Under the pieces are notes generated by a model that worked only from the letters and a program-made list of their open reading frames with translations, ran no database searches and was not told the DNA's origin. A program made the translations under genes and the position numbers. DNA of 64,000 nt, taken from assembly GCF_900199725.1 (NCBI RefSeq), contig NZ_LT904904.1, forward strand, positions 2,795,891-2,859,890, given 5' to 3'. The DNA comes from Cytobacillus massiliigabonensis. GTDB taxonomy: Bacteria > Bacillota > Bacilli > Bacillales > Cytobacillaceae. Positions within the stretch are counted from its first letter, which is position 1. Every line of letters begins with the position of its first letter. This document shows positions 37,484 to 45,362 of the stretch, piece by piece.

Positions 37484-38116
37484 TTATGAACATCCAATCG
37501 TTTGACTATGGATGCCCGTATTAGGACCCGTCCAATAAATAAATACTCCACATCCTTTATTTCTTACAGCTAATACAGTTGCTCCGTATCCAATTAAAAG
37601 AGCTGCTATTTCATAAAAAGCAGAAACTACTGGCATACGCTGAAGCGCAGCAATTATACCGACTATTGCAAGTAGAGTACCTACTCCAGCTAAAGCGATT
37701 ACTAATTCATCAGTACCACAAGAATCAAAATAAGCTCGTGAATTATTTGGGTCCCACAGGGTTAGCCCTTTACAAGACGCAGCTAAACTATTTATCTCGT
37801 CTCCCGAACCCAATACAGCTGTAATCTCTTCTACTAATGCCTCGTCTACTCCATTACTTAACGCGCCTTCTTCATCAAAGTAAAGGTTTCCATTAGAATC
37901 AAATTCGTAAAATTCTTGTGCCTTTTGCGCTTCTTCGTATAATCTTTTAGCTTCAGTTTCATCAACATCGTAATAATCCTGAATTATTTTATAAACTTCA
38001 GTTTCTTGTTCATTTGTAATAGATTCAGCCGATGCAGGAAAATTTGTAATGGAAACAAAACAGAGAGTGAAAATAATGGTACCTATTAAATAATTTATTC
38101 TATTCTTTACTTTCAC
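37484..38116 (-). CDS. Secreted hydrophobic protein, unrecognised (possible toxin/bacteriocin-like cargo)
   Basis: A 210-residue protein with a clear Sec signal peptide: basic start, hydrophobic core, likely cleavage after PASA near residue 30. An acidic segment (~35-100) precedes two hydrophobic stretches (ELVIALAGVGTLLAIVGIIA; FYEIAALLIGYGATVLAV) and a short tail ending GVFIYWTGPNTGIHSQ with four cysteines spread over the C-terminal half. Start is GTG at 38116, with AGGAGG 8 bp upstream. I cannot assign a family. Signal peptide, a hydrophobic mature domain and a downstream small membrane protein suggest an antibacterial peptide/immunity pair, but nothing in the sequence proves it. Confidence 0.65.
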   Translation of the reverse strand: MKVKNRINYLIGTIIFTLCFVSITNFPASAESITNEQETEVYKIIQDYYDVDETEAKRLYEEAQKAQEFYEFDSNGNLYFDEEGALSNGVDEALVEEITAVLGSGDEINSLAASCKGLTLWDPNNSRAYFDSCGTDELVIALAGVGTLLAIVGIIAALQRMPVVSAFYEIAALLIGYGATVLAVRNKGCGVFIYWTGPNTGIHSQTIGCS

Positions 38117-38347
38117 AAATCATTCCTCCTACTGTTAATTATTTTTTTTATTTTTTATGACTGAATATGTATGTCTAAACAAATTTAAATAAGTTACTCT
38201 AATAAAAAATGAACACCTCGCCTTCCTATTTTACACAATTTATCATTTTTGGATAATTATAACAATTAAAATACAGAAAATTCACAAATTATTCAAAATT
38301 AGTAAATCATATAGGTTATCAATAAAAGCACGGGTTCCTAGTAAAAG
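38117..38347. other. AT-rich promoter region of the Tn3 cargo pair
   Basis: This gap holds the AGGAGG ribosome site of the 38116 gene and should hold its promoter. I see no ORF and no confident -35/-10 pair. Confidence 0.35.
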
Positions 38348-38395
38348 CACCCCTTATCATGCATATAGTGAATTCTATAATCATGATAAGGAGTG
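38348..38395. repeat. 48-bp near-perfect palindrome inside the Tn3 element
   Basis: Outer arms CACCCCTTATCATG/CATGATAAGGAGTG (one mismatch) enclose an inner TATAG-TGAATT-CTATA repeat. It could be a terminator hairpin or a recombination (resolution) site of the transposon. No TnpI-type recombinase gene remains. Confidence 0.6.
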
Positions 38396-38478
38396 TTCCG
38401 TTTTTGATATTATTATTTTTGCATTTTTATAAACTACTTGAATCAGTGAATTTTGCTATGAGATTATCTTTCCTTCTC

Positions 38479-38820
38479 TTATACAATTTCAATGTATTTA
38501 TCCCAGGTAATTTCCCCTTGATTACATTGTATTTTATTAATATATTGTGAGGTCAGTATTGCTTCTCCATAAATCAGTGATGTTATATTAAACCACTGTT
38601 TGCTTATTGAGGTTGAGTGCGTTGGATTATCTATAATTTTTTTAAATTCTTCTATTTTAATTTTTATAGATGCTTCTATAAATTTTAATCTATGCTGCTC
38701 TCCTTGAAATATTAAACTTTGTATATGCATAGCAAACGGCAGCAAAAGCTTAAGTGGTTTTCGCAAAGATTCATGTAAATTAATGCACGATCCACAATTT
38801 GTCCTGATCTTAATAACCAT
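38479..38820 (-). CDS. Hypothetical protein within the Tn3 element
   Basis: A possible 113-residue protein with no family I recognise. It has an N-terminal CGSC motif (residues 9-12) followed by basic and helical segments. An AGGAG lies only two bases before the ATG, which is closer than usual. The composition is strongly AT-biased, as in the surrounding remnant, so it may be a chance ORF. Retained because of its length and position among cargo genes. Confidence 0.35.
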   Translation of the reverse strand: MVIKIRTNCGSCINLHESLRKPLKLLLPFAMHIQSLIFQGEQHRLKFIEASIKIKIEEFKKIIDNPTHSTSISKQWFNITSLIYGEAILTSQYINKIQCNQGEITWDKYIEIV

Positions 38821-38865
38821 ATCTCCTATAGTTAACTGATTTGTATAATTACAAGTTAAGAATAG

Positions 38866-39996
38866 AGTGAAGTCAGTCTTGTTTAACCTTTTCTGAAGAT
38901 GAGTGGGTGCTAGGAAGCTACTACACTTTTTCCAAACGAGATTTAGAAATTATAAATAAGCGAAGGAGAGAAGAAAACCGTTTAGGGTTCGCCGTTCAAT
39001 TGGTCATTCTTCGGTATCCCGGTTGGCCATACACTCATATCAAAAGCATCCCAAATTCAGTCATACATTATATATCGAAACAAATCGGTTCTACTCCATC
39101 TTCGCTTAGTCTTTATCCTCAAAGAGAAAATACACTTTGCGATCATTTGAAAGAAATTCGAAATGAATACGACTTTGTAACTTTTACTCTAAAAGAATAT
39201 CGAATGACATTTAAGCTCCTTCATCAATTAGCTTTGGAAAATGGTGATGCCATTCATCTACTACATGAGAAGGATCTAAACATAGAAGAGCATTATACAG
39301 ACACAGCTGGTTACACAGACCAAATATTCGGACTGACTCATTTATTAGGATTTAAATTTGCCCCAAGAATAAGGGATTTATCAGACTCGAAATTATTTAC
39401 AATAGATAAAGCAAGTGAATATCCAAAATTAGAAGCCATTTTACGTGGACAAATAAATACAAAGGTCATTAAAGAAAATTATCAGGATGTTTTGCGATTA
39501 GCTCATTTTATAAAGGAAAGAAAAGTTTCAGCATCCCTTATTATGGGGAAACTAGGTTCTTATTCAAGACAAAACAGCTTGGCTACAGCCTTACGTGAGA
39601 TGGGCCGAATAGAAAAAACGATCTTTATTTTGAATTATATTTCGGATGAATCATTAAGAAGAAAAATACAAAAAGGATTGAATAAAAGAGAGCCATGAAT
39701 GGACTGGCAAGAGCTATTTTCTTCGGAAAACAAGGAGAACTTAGGGAACGCACCATACAGCATCAATTGCAAAGAGCCAGTGCTTTAAACATAATTATCA
39801 ATGCCATTAGTGTCTGGAATACCCTACATCTGACAAAAGCAGTTGAATACCAAAAAGGTTAGGTAATTTTAATGTAGATTTGTTACATCATATGTCTCTT
39901 TTAGGCTGGGAGCATTTCAATTTACTAGGAGAGTACCGTTTTAATTCTGAAAAAATGGTTGCGTTAGATTCTCTAAGACCACTAAAACTTTCTTAA
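38866..39996 (+). pseudogene. tnpA: Tn3-family transposase, internally deleted and frameshifted
   Basis: The longest open stretch (38907-39698) encodes an N-terminal transposase domain (GSYYTFSKRDLEIINKRRRE; RLGFAVQLVILRYPGWP) joined directly to C-terminal catalytic-region sequence (EEHYTDTAGYTDQIFGLTHL; FAPRIRDLSDSKLF). A Tn3 transposase has ~950-1000 residues, so several hundred central residues are missing. The reading frame continues after a shift as LARAIFFGKQGELRER and LQRASALNIIINAISVWNT, then after a stop as LGWEHFNLLGEYRF. The extreme N-terminus is also frameshifted (38866-38900). Not functional. Confidence 0.85.
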
Positions 39997-40201
39997 CGTT
40001 GTTAAAACTGGGGTAATCGTCTTGAAAATAGGCTTAGCGTTGTAAATCCGCATTTTCCTGACGGTACCCCTATTACAAAATTGAAAGTCACGCTCTTGTT
40101 GTTTTATACGTTAATATTCTTCTTAACGTATAGAAATTGGAATTTGTTCTACCAATAAAACACCTCAGCGTATGTTTTCTGCGTTTTGTCGGCAGGACCC
40201 C

Positions 40202-40206
40202 TATAA
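40202..40206. repeat. Target-site duplication, right copy
   Basis: TATAA immediately follows the right terminus of the Tn3-type element and matches 36567-36571. Confidence 0.85.
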
Positions 40207-40287
40207 AGTATAATTTTGCAGTTTTTTATGTTTTTTTGTTTCTTTTTGCAAATTTCTCTGTTATTTGCAAATCACAATTTAATACAA

Positions 40288-40548
40288 TTATTGAAACTCA
40301 TTTACTTCCTGAACCATCATGCTTAAGTCCTGTTGAAATTTCTCAAGCTGTGCTCGCTGTGTTTCAGAAGCCACTTCTAGGGCATTTTCAATTTGCTCAT
40401 AGGCTTCATTCACTTCCTGCTTTAAATGCTTTAACTGATGACCATAGCTTGCTGTATCCCTAATAATTTCATGGTACAATTCTTCCGCATCCTCCACCCC
40501 CTGCTGGGCTGCTTGAAATGCTTGCTGTTTGTTTTTATGATAAGGCAT
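40288..40548 (-). CDS. Small coiled-coil protein, unrecognised
   Basis: An 86-residue, Gln/Glu-rich, almost wholly helical protein (AFQAAQQGVEDAEELYHEII near the start, then heptad-like segments). It has no signal or membrane segment. AAGGAGTG precedes the ATG by eight bases. It resembles short Bacillus proteins of the DUF2524 kind, but I am not certain. It lies between the transposon and sspP, outside the inverted repeats, so it is chromosomal. Confidence 0.6.
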   Translation of the reverse strand: MPYHKNKQQAFQAAQQGVEDAEELYHEIIRDTASYGHQLKHLKQEVNEAYEQIENALEVASETQRAQLEKFQQDLSMMVQEVNEFQ

Positions 40549-40660
40549 ACTAATTCACTCCTTCTTAATTTTGTACAATTAAATTGTGCAGTCCAATTAA
40601 AAAATATTCCGCATAAATTCTATTTTACATCCCATCCTATTGATTAGGAGGGATGAAGAA

Positions 40661-40804
40661 ATGAATAAGAATGATGGCAAAGATATGCGAAAAAATGCTC
40701 CAAAAGGGCATAACTCTGGTCAGCCAGAACCACTTAGCGGATCAAAAAAAGTAAAAAACCGCAATCATACAAGACAAAAACATAACAGCAGTCATGATAT
40801 GTAA
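40661..40804 (+). CDS. sspP: Small acid-soluble spore protein SspP
   Basis: A 47-residue protein whose sequence ([39 protein letters not shown]) matches the SspP family closely. TAGGAGGGATGAAG precedes the ATG. It is too short for many ORF cutoffs. In B. subtilis it lies next to sspO. Confidence 0.95.
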   Translation: MNKNDGKDMRKNAPKGHNSGQPEPLSGSKKVKNRNHTRQKHNSSHDM

Positions 40805-40815
40805 GGTATAAAAAA

Positions 40816-40852
40816 AACAGCTGTCGCTTAGCGCTTCAGCTGTTATCTTTAT
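40816..40852. terminator. sspP/selA convergent terminator
   Basis: AACAGCTG and CAGCTGTT flank a 13-nt loop, preceded by an A-run and followed by ATCTTTATC. It probably terminates sspP on the plus strand and selA on the minus strand. Confidence 0.7.
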
Positions 40853-42256
40853 CTATATCAAAGTTAATGAATGAAGAAGATGGACTTCCTCTTCCTTCGT
40901 TACTGTCCTTAAATCGATTAAAACCTCTTCCTTATGGATTCTAACAATGATTCCAGGTGTAAACCCAATTCTAAGCTTCCTTGCAAGCTGATCAGCACTC
41001 ATTTTCTTATGTTTAATAACAGCAGCATAAGTATGGAGCTCAACATCTGGCATCGTGCCTCCGCCTACTTGTCCAATGCTTTCCTTCAAAGTTGCATCAT
41101 ATTGATCTGTGCTGCTTAAAAGCTTGCCGATAAAGCTTTGTGTTCGTCTTTTCAGTTCTTCTTTTGAAGTTAATAAATCTCTAATGACAGGAATATCTTT
41201 CATCCCTGCTTCCCCTTTTAAATAATCTATTAATGTCCCTTCCAGTGCAGCAAGTGTCATTTTATCTACTCGTAAAACCCTTGCCAGCTGATGCTGCTTT
41301 AAGCGATTGATTAATTCCTTCTTTCCCGCAATAATTCCTGCTTGAGGACCGCCAAGCAGCTTATCCCCGCTAAATGAAACAAGATCTGCACCTTTTTGCA
41401 GCACTTCCTTAACTACAGGTTCTTCGCCAATTCCTTTCTCTTCAAAATTAAAAAGTGCTCCGCTCCCTAAATCCTCGTAAAAGAGAATATTCCGTTCTCG
41501 CGCAAGCAATGCTAAATCCTCTGTTTCTACTGTTTTTGTAAAACCAATCACTTTAAAATTGCTTGTATGAACCTTTAAAACCATCGCCGTTTGTTCATTA
41601 ATCGCCCGATCATAATCTGCAAGATGTGTTTTATTTGTTGTACCTACTTCAACAAGTTGTGCACCACTTTCTTCCATGATAGATGAGATTCGAAAAGAGC
41701 CGCCAATTTCTACAAGCTGGCCTCGTGATACAATCACTTGACGGTTATTTGCTAGTGCTTTTAGTATAAGATATACTGCTGCCGCATTATTATTTACAAC
41801 CATAGCTGCCTCGGCGCCTGTTAGCTCTTTCAACAGTTCTTCAATATGACTGTGCCTTGAGCCTCGTTCACCTTCTTCAAGCTTATACTCTAAATTGGTA
41901 TAGTGAAAGGCTGTTTCAACCACATGTTTTACAGCGCGTTCACTAAGTCTAGCACGTCCAAGATTTGTATGCAGAATAGTCCCCGTTGCATTAATTACTC
42001 GTTTAATCGTATAGCTATAATGCTTTCCTACATATTCCTCCAAACGCTGAAAAAGCAAATCTACAAATTGCTGACTCCCTGGATCCGATCCTTGCCATTT
42101 TTCATTAATGATTTCAGTACGAACGTCATCAATTACTTTTTTCAATTCATTTGTCATATGTATTGAATCAATCCCGTTCCTCTCCATCAAAAGAATAAAA
42201 CGCGAATCCTTTTGAAGCTCATGAACAGGAGGTATATTTCTTAGTAATTGCTTCAA
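40853..42256 (-). CDS. selA: L-seryl-tRNA(Sec) selenium transferase
   Basis: A 467-residue PLP enzyme that converts seryl-tRNA(Sec) to selenocysteinyl-tRNA(Sec) using selenophosphate. Family segments include RVINATGTILHTNLGRA near 87, YEDLGSGALFNF, and the PLP-lysine region SFSGDKLLGGPQAGII. The start is TTG 42256 with AGGAGGGGG five bases upstream; the longer reading to 42295 lacks one. Neighbouring selW-like and selD genes confirm a selenium locus. selB and selC are not in the window. Confidence 0.95.
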   Translation of the reverse strand: MKQLLRNIPPVHELQKDSRFILLMERNGIDSIHMTNELKKVIDDVRTEIINEKWQGSDPGSQQFVDLLFQRLEEYVGKHYSYTIKRVINATGTILHTNLGRARLSERAVKHVVETAFHYTNLEYKLEEGERGSRHSHIEELLKELTGAEAAMVVNNNAAAVYLILKALANNRQVIVSRGQLVEIGGSFRISSIMEESGAQLVEVGTTNKTHLADYDRAINEQTAMVLKVHTSNFKVIGFTKTVETEDLALLARERNILFYEDLGSGALFNFEEKGIGEEPVVKEVLQKGADLVSFSGDKLLGGPQAGIIAGKKELINRLKQHQLARVLRVDKMTLAALEGTLIDYLKGEAGMKDIPVIRDLLTSKEELKRRTQSFIGKLLSSTDQYDATLKESIGQVGGGTMPDVELHTYAAVIKHKKMSADQLARKLRIGFTPGIIVRIHKEEVLIDLRTVTKEEEVHLLHSLTLI

Positions 42257-42359
42257 CTTGCCCCCTCCTTTTCTTGCAAATTTATTATATACCATTTTTG
42301 ACTTAGGGCTAAAGGAAGTCTGAATGAATTCTTAGTTTACATAATATTTTTATATAAAA

Positions 42360-42389
42360 CAAACCTTCTCTTATAAAAGAGAAGGTTTG
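42360..42389. terminator. Terminator after the SelW-like gene
   Basis: CAAACCTTCTCTT pairs perfectly with AAGAGAAGGTTTG across a 4-nt loop. On the minus strand it is followed by TTTTATATAAAAA. It separates the SelW-like gene from selA. Confidence 0.85.
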
Positions 42390-42397
42390 TTAAAAGG

Positions 42398-42634
42398 CTA
42401 AGCCTCCATTTTTTTTATCACTTCTTGTGCTTTAGGAAATAAACCTGTTTCATCTTTGGAGAAAATTTTTTCTCCATTGACAGTGACTTCGAAAACCCCG
42501 CCAGAGCTAGGGACTAATTCCATTTTCTTAATATTTGTGCGAAAATGTGTGAATAACTCTTCCGCGAAACTCGCGGCTTTCGGAGCATAGTTTCATTGCA
42601 TACAAAATTCGACTTTAACTTCGTAGGTTTTCAT
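42398..42634 (-). CDS. SelW/Rdx-family selenoprotein (in-frame TGA = Sec14)
   Basis: A 78-residue Rdx-family protein. Translation from ATG 42634 gives KVEFCMQ, then an in-frame TGA (42593-42595), then NYAPKAASFAEELF and MELVPSSGGVFEVTVNGE. The redox site is therefore C11-x-x-U14, the exact C-x-x-C/U position of the SelW/SelT/SelH family, and reading through the TGA restores the full fold. GGAGGTAATATGAT precedes the ATG. It sits between selA and selD, which supplies the recoding machinery. A thiol/selenol redox role is expected. Conventional gene calling would miss it. Confidence 0.93.
42562..42595 (-). promoter_or_regulatory. Candidate SECIS hairpin of the SelW-like gene
   Basis: Immediately 3' of the TGA (Sec) codon on the minus strand, CCGCG-AGTTT-CGCGG forms a 5-bp GC stem whose loop holds GTT, about 15-30 nt after the TGA. 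Position and loop content fit a bacterial SECIS element. Confidence 0.6.
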
Positions 42635-42783
42635 ATCATATTACCTCCAAGTATAAATTCTCGAAACATTCATATTTTTTCACTTCTATTGTAGTATAAA
42701 TGCAGTTTTTCCACAAATGTTGCAATCCAATCAAGTGATTTTACTCAGTATTAGAGGTATACTGATGGTTGGAGGTGGTTTCA

Positions 42784-43836
42784 GTGAGTGAGCAAGAAAA
42801 AATTCGTTTAACTTCATTGTCAACAAAAGCTGGCTGAGGCTGCAAAATTGGTCCTGAGGACTTGTCGCAAGTTTTGCGACTGCTGCCGAAACAAGATCCA
42901 GTTCCAGAATTGCTTGTTGGCCATGAAACAAGCGATGATGCTGGCGTATATCAATTAACAGATTCTATTGCATTAATACAGACAATCGATTATTTTACTC
43001 CAATCGTTGATGATCCATATATGTTTGGCCAAATTGCCGCTGCAAATGCCCTTAGTGATGTCTATGCTATGGGAGGACAGCCCAAAACAGTCCTAAATAT
43101 TGTTGGTTATCCTGTAAAAAAGCTGGGACCAGATATATTAGCAGAGATCCTTAGAGGTGCTGCAGATAAGGTGAAAGAAGCCGGTGCAATTACGGTAGGA
43201 GGGCATTCCATAGATGATCAAGAGCCTAAATTTGGTCTTTCTGTAACAGGAATAGTTCATCCAAACCATGTATGGAAAAATGTTGGTGCCAAGCCAGATG
43301 ATGTCCTTGTCCTAACAAAGCCGATTGGCGTAGGAATCATGACAACCGGGATTAAACGTGGAGTTGTGACCTTAGTACAAGAAAAAGAAGTAACCGAAAC
43401 AATGGCTTCCCTAAATAAAATCGCTGCTGAAATTTTGACTTCCTATACACCCCATGCGGTAACCGATGTAACTGGATTTGGTCTGCTGGGTCATGGAAGT
43501 GAAATGGCACGTGGAAGTAGTGTAAGCCTTGAGATTGATTATAATCGTATCCCTATTCTTGAAGGTACATATGAACTTGCTGTGAAAGGAGTCATTCCTG
43601 GCGGCACAAAAGCAAACTATAAGTGGCTTGCGGATGACGTTGAATATGGCATTGTTAATCCAGAGGAACAATATATTCTTTGCGATGCGATTACATCAGG
43701 TGGATTGCTTGTTGCCATGAGCAAAGAAGAGGCAAATCAATATGTACAACAATTACATCATGCTGGGCTACAATATGCTTCTATTATTGGAAAAGTATCC
43801 GAAAGACAGGAAAAACTTATTTATTTGAAAAAGTGA
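42784..43836 (+). CDS. selD: Selenide, water dikinase, selenocysteine-containing (in-frame TGA = Sec18)
   Basis: A 350-residue selenophosphate synthase. From GTG 42784 (GGAGGTGG upstream) the frame reads LTSLSTKAG, TGA (42835-42837), then GCKIGPEDLSQVLRLLP. The TGA falls at the catalytic Cys/Sec of SelD (consensus G-C/U-G-C-K), so it encodes selenocysteine. Downstream motifs include VGHETSDDAGVYQL and VGGHSIDDQEPKFGL. Starting at 42862, as a simple ORF finder does, would remove the catalytic residue. It makes selenophosphate for SelA and is divergent from the selA side. Confidence 0.96.
42835..42884 (+). promoter_or_regulatory. Candidate SECIS hairpin of selD
   Basis: Downstream of the TGA, TCGCAA-GTT-TTGCGA forms a stem-loop (about 42866-42880) with GTT in the loop, and GTCC-TGA-GGAC forms a smaller one (42851-42861). 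One of them is probably the SECIS element read by SelB. Confidence 0.5.
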
Positions 43837-43841
43837 AACTT

Positions 43842-44050
43842 CAATCAGTGGGAGGTTCCTTAACCCCCGCTGATTGTTAGTTGAACTAATCACACCCAGG
43901 GCGCCATGTCCTGCGGCCTTAGCCAGACTAGGAAACCCTGTCCATCGTCAGGCACATACAGGCTGTTAAAAGTCCCCTGCATAGATTTTATGATCCCTCA
44001 ATTTATGAAGTTGGGAAATTACAGCCCGTTAATCTGCGAGAAAGTGAAGG
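43842..44050 (+). other. GC-rich structured non-coding region after selD
   Basis: An 11-bp stem (CAATCAGTGGG with CCCGCTGATTG, one G-T wobble) at 43842-43876 probably ends selD. It is followed by a GC-rich stretch (43895-43990) with local stems such as GCCAGAC/GTCAGGC (about 43922-43953). Base composition is unlike the neighbouring intergenic DNA. I do not recognise the RNA family; it does not fold as tRNA-Sec. The last ~15 bp hold the ribosome site of the next gene. Confidence 0.45.
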
Positions 44051-44057
44051 TGTTTTT

Positions 44058-44798
44058 ATGGATGTTCAGGCATACTTAAAACGCATTTCTGCTGAAAAGG
44101 AAGAGCAGTTAACATTAGATTATCTGGCAAAACTCCAGAAAAATCATATGGAAAAAGTTCCATTTGAAAATTTAGATGTCACACGTAAAGTGGAAATTAA
44201 ATTAATCATCGACCGCTTTCATGAGAAAGTTATGGGAAATGAGCGAGGAGGATTTTGTTATGAGCTTAACGGGCTATTCCAACAGCTCTTAACAAATTTA
44301 GGGTATCGTTCTCATCTCATAGCTTGCACCGTAAAAAAGCCTGAAGGGTGGGCAAAAGCTGATACACATGCTGCAATTATTGTTCACTTAGACCAACCCT
44401 ACCTTGTAGACGTTGGTTTCGGGGACTCTGTACGGCAGCCGGTTCCTTTAACAGGAGAAGAACGGACGGATGTAAGCGGGACTTATCGAGTAAGTCAAAC
44501 TGGGCAAGGTTCATTGGATTTACAGCGTTTTGATGAAAATCAATGGAAGACACTCTATCGATTTACAACCGCTGTTAAAAATATTGAAGATTTTGCAGAA
44601 GGATGTCTATATAATCAAACGTCTCCAGATTCTACTTTCACCCATGGCGATATTGTTACAATTGCGACTGCAGATGGACGAATCACCTTATCTGGTTTAA
44701 CCGTCACGCAAACGAAAAATGGGCAAAAGAAAAAATGGGAGCTTTCAGAGGAAGAAAAAATAAAGTTTCTTGAAAAACATTTTCACATTACTATATAA
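44058..44798 (+). CDS. nat: Arylamine N-acetyltransferase
   Basis: A 246-residue NAT-family enzyme that transfers acetyl from acetyl-CoA to arylamines or hydrazines. The catalytic triad is visible: C67 in RGGFCYELNGLF, H104 in ADTHAAIIV and D118 in YLVDVGFGDS. The N-terminal KVPFENLDV segment is typical. It stands alone. GTGAAGGTG precedes the ATG. Confidence 0.93.
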   Translation: MDVQAYLKRISAEKEEQLTLDYLAKLQKNHMEKVPFENLDVTRKVEIKLIIDRFHEKVMGNERGGFCYELNGLFQQLLTNLGYRSHLIACTVKKPEGWAKADTHAAIIVHLDQPYLVDVGFGDSVRQPVPLTGEERTDVSGTYRVSQTGQGSLDLQRFDENQWKTLYRFTTAVKNIEDFAEGCLYNQTSPDSTFTHGDIVTIATADGRITLSGLTVTQTKNGQKKKWELSEEEKIKFLEKHFHITI

Positions 44799-45362
44799 AA
44801 GGACAGCAAATGTTGCAGTCCTTGAGCCCTTAGCAGTCATATTCATGCTTATTGACAATTTCTATTTAAGCTTGAGGGATCTGTCCTCAAGCTTACTGCG
44901 GAATAAAGAAGCAGGAAGAGCGGGATCAGCCTAATAAGGAGATAAAAAAATGAATGCCATTTTGGACGTTTTTTGTATTTTGCTCCTCTTGTATCGTGTA
45001 ATTTAAAAGAAGGTATGAAATTGACAACCGGAGTATCTAGATTTACTTTACCGGCTGCAACTAGCAAAACTTTAGAAAATATAAAGAAAAGTATTAAGAA
45101 TATCTTAATTTAAATTGGTTAAATGGATTTGGCAATCAAATTTCAAACAAAAAAGCAAAAATATGAAATGATTAAATCCTATCATATTTTTGCTCTATAA
45201 TTTGACTTTAAGTGACTCCATCTTCTTTAAGTTCCATAAACCCGAAGAGTCTTAATTTATACTTAACGCTTAAGGGCTGGGACTTACCCGTGATGATAAA
45301 TAACGTGCTTCACAAGGAAACCAACCAGATTGATCTTTAGGTTCTCATATTATAAATAGATG
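44799..45362. other. Long intergenic region with gene debris
   Basis: A 564-bp gap holding one recognisable gene remnant (44980-45084, listed separately) and an AAGCTTGAGG repeat at 44870-44898. The remainder (45090-45360) shows no ORF or structured element I can support. Confidence 0.5.
44980..45084 (-). pseudogene. Remnant of a serine beta-lactamase-family gene
   Basis: Minus-strand translation gives LVAAGKVNLDTPVVNFIPSF followed by KLHDTRGA, the segment that follows the SxxK motif region in serine beta-lactamase/PBP4*-like proteins. No start, catalytic SxxK or remainder of the gene is present. About 35 codons survive. Confidence 0.6.

Larger units (their letters stand above)
36572..40201. 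mobile_element. Degenerate Tn3-family transposon, 3.63 kb
   Basis: The ends are inverted repeats of about 38 bp. Left (36572) and right (40201, complement) both start GGGGTCCTGCCGACAAAACG and continue CAGA, then about 11 of 15 further positions agree (TACGCT shared). They are flanked by direct TATAA copies. Inside are a C-terminal transposase remnant on the minus strand, a deleted and frameshifted transposase on the plus strand, a two-gene cargo pair, a small ORF and a long palindrome. No intact transposase or resolvase is present, so the element is non-autonomous. It lies between sspO and sspP, adjacent genes in B. subtilis. Confidence 0.92.

Noticed and set aside
42862..43836. Shorter selD starting at 42862
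   Set aside because: It would remove the catalytic Sec and its GCK motif; the GTG at 42784 with GGAGGTGG restores them.
43842..44050. tRNA-Sec (selC) next to selD
   Set aside because: No fold with an 8-bp acceptor stem, long variable arm and UCA anticodon was found on either strand.
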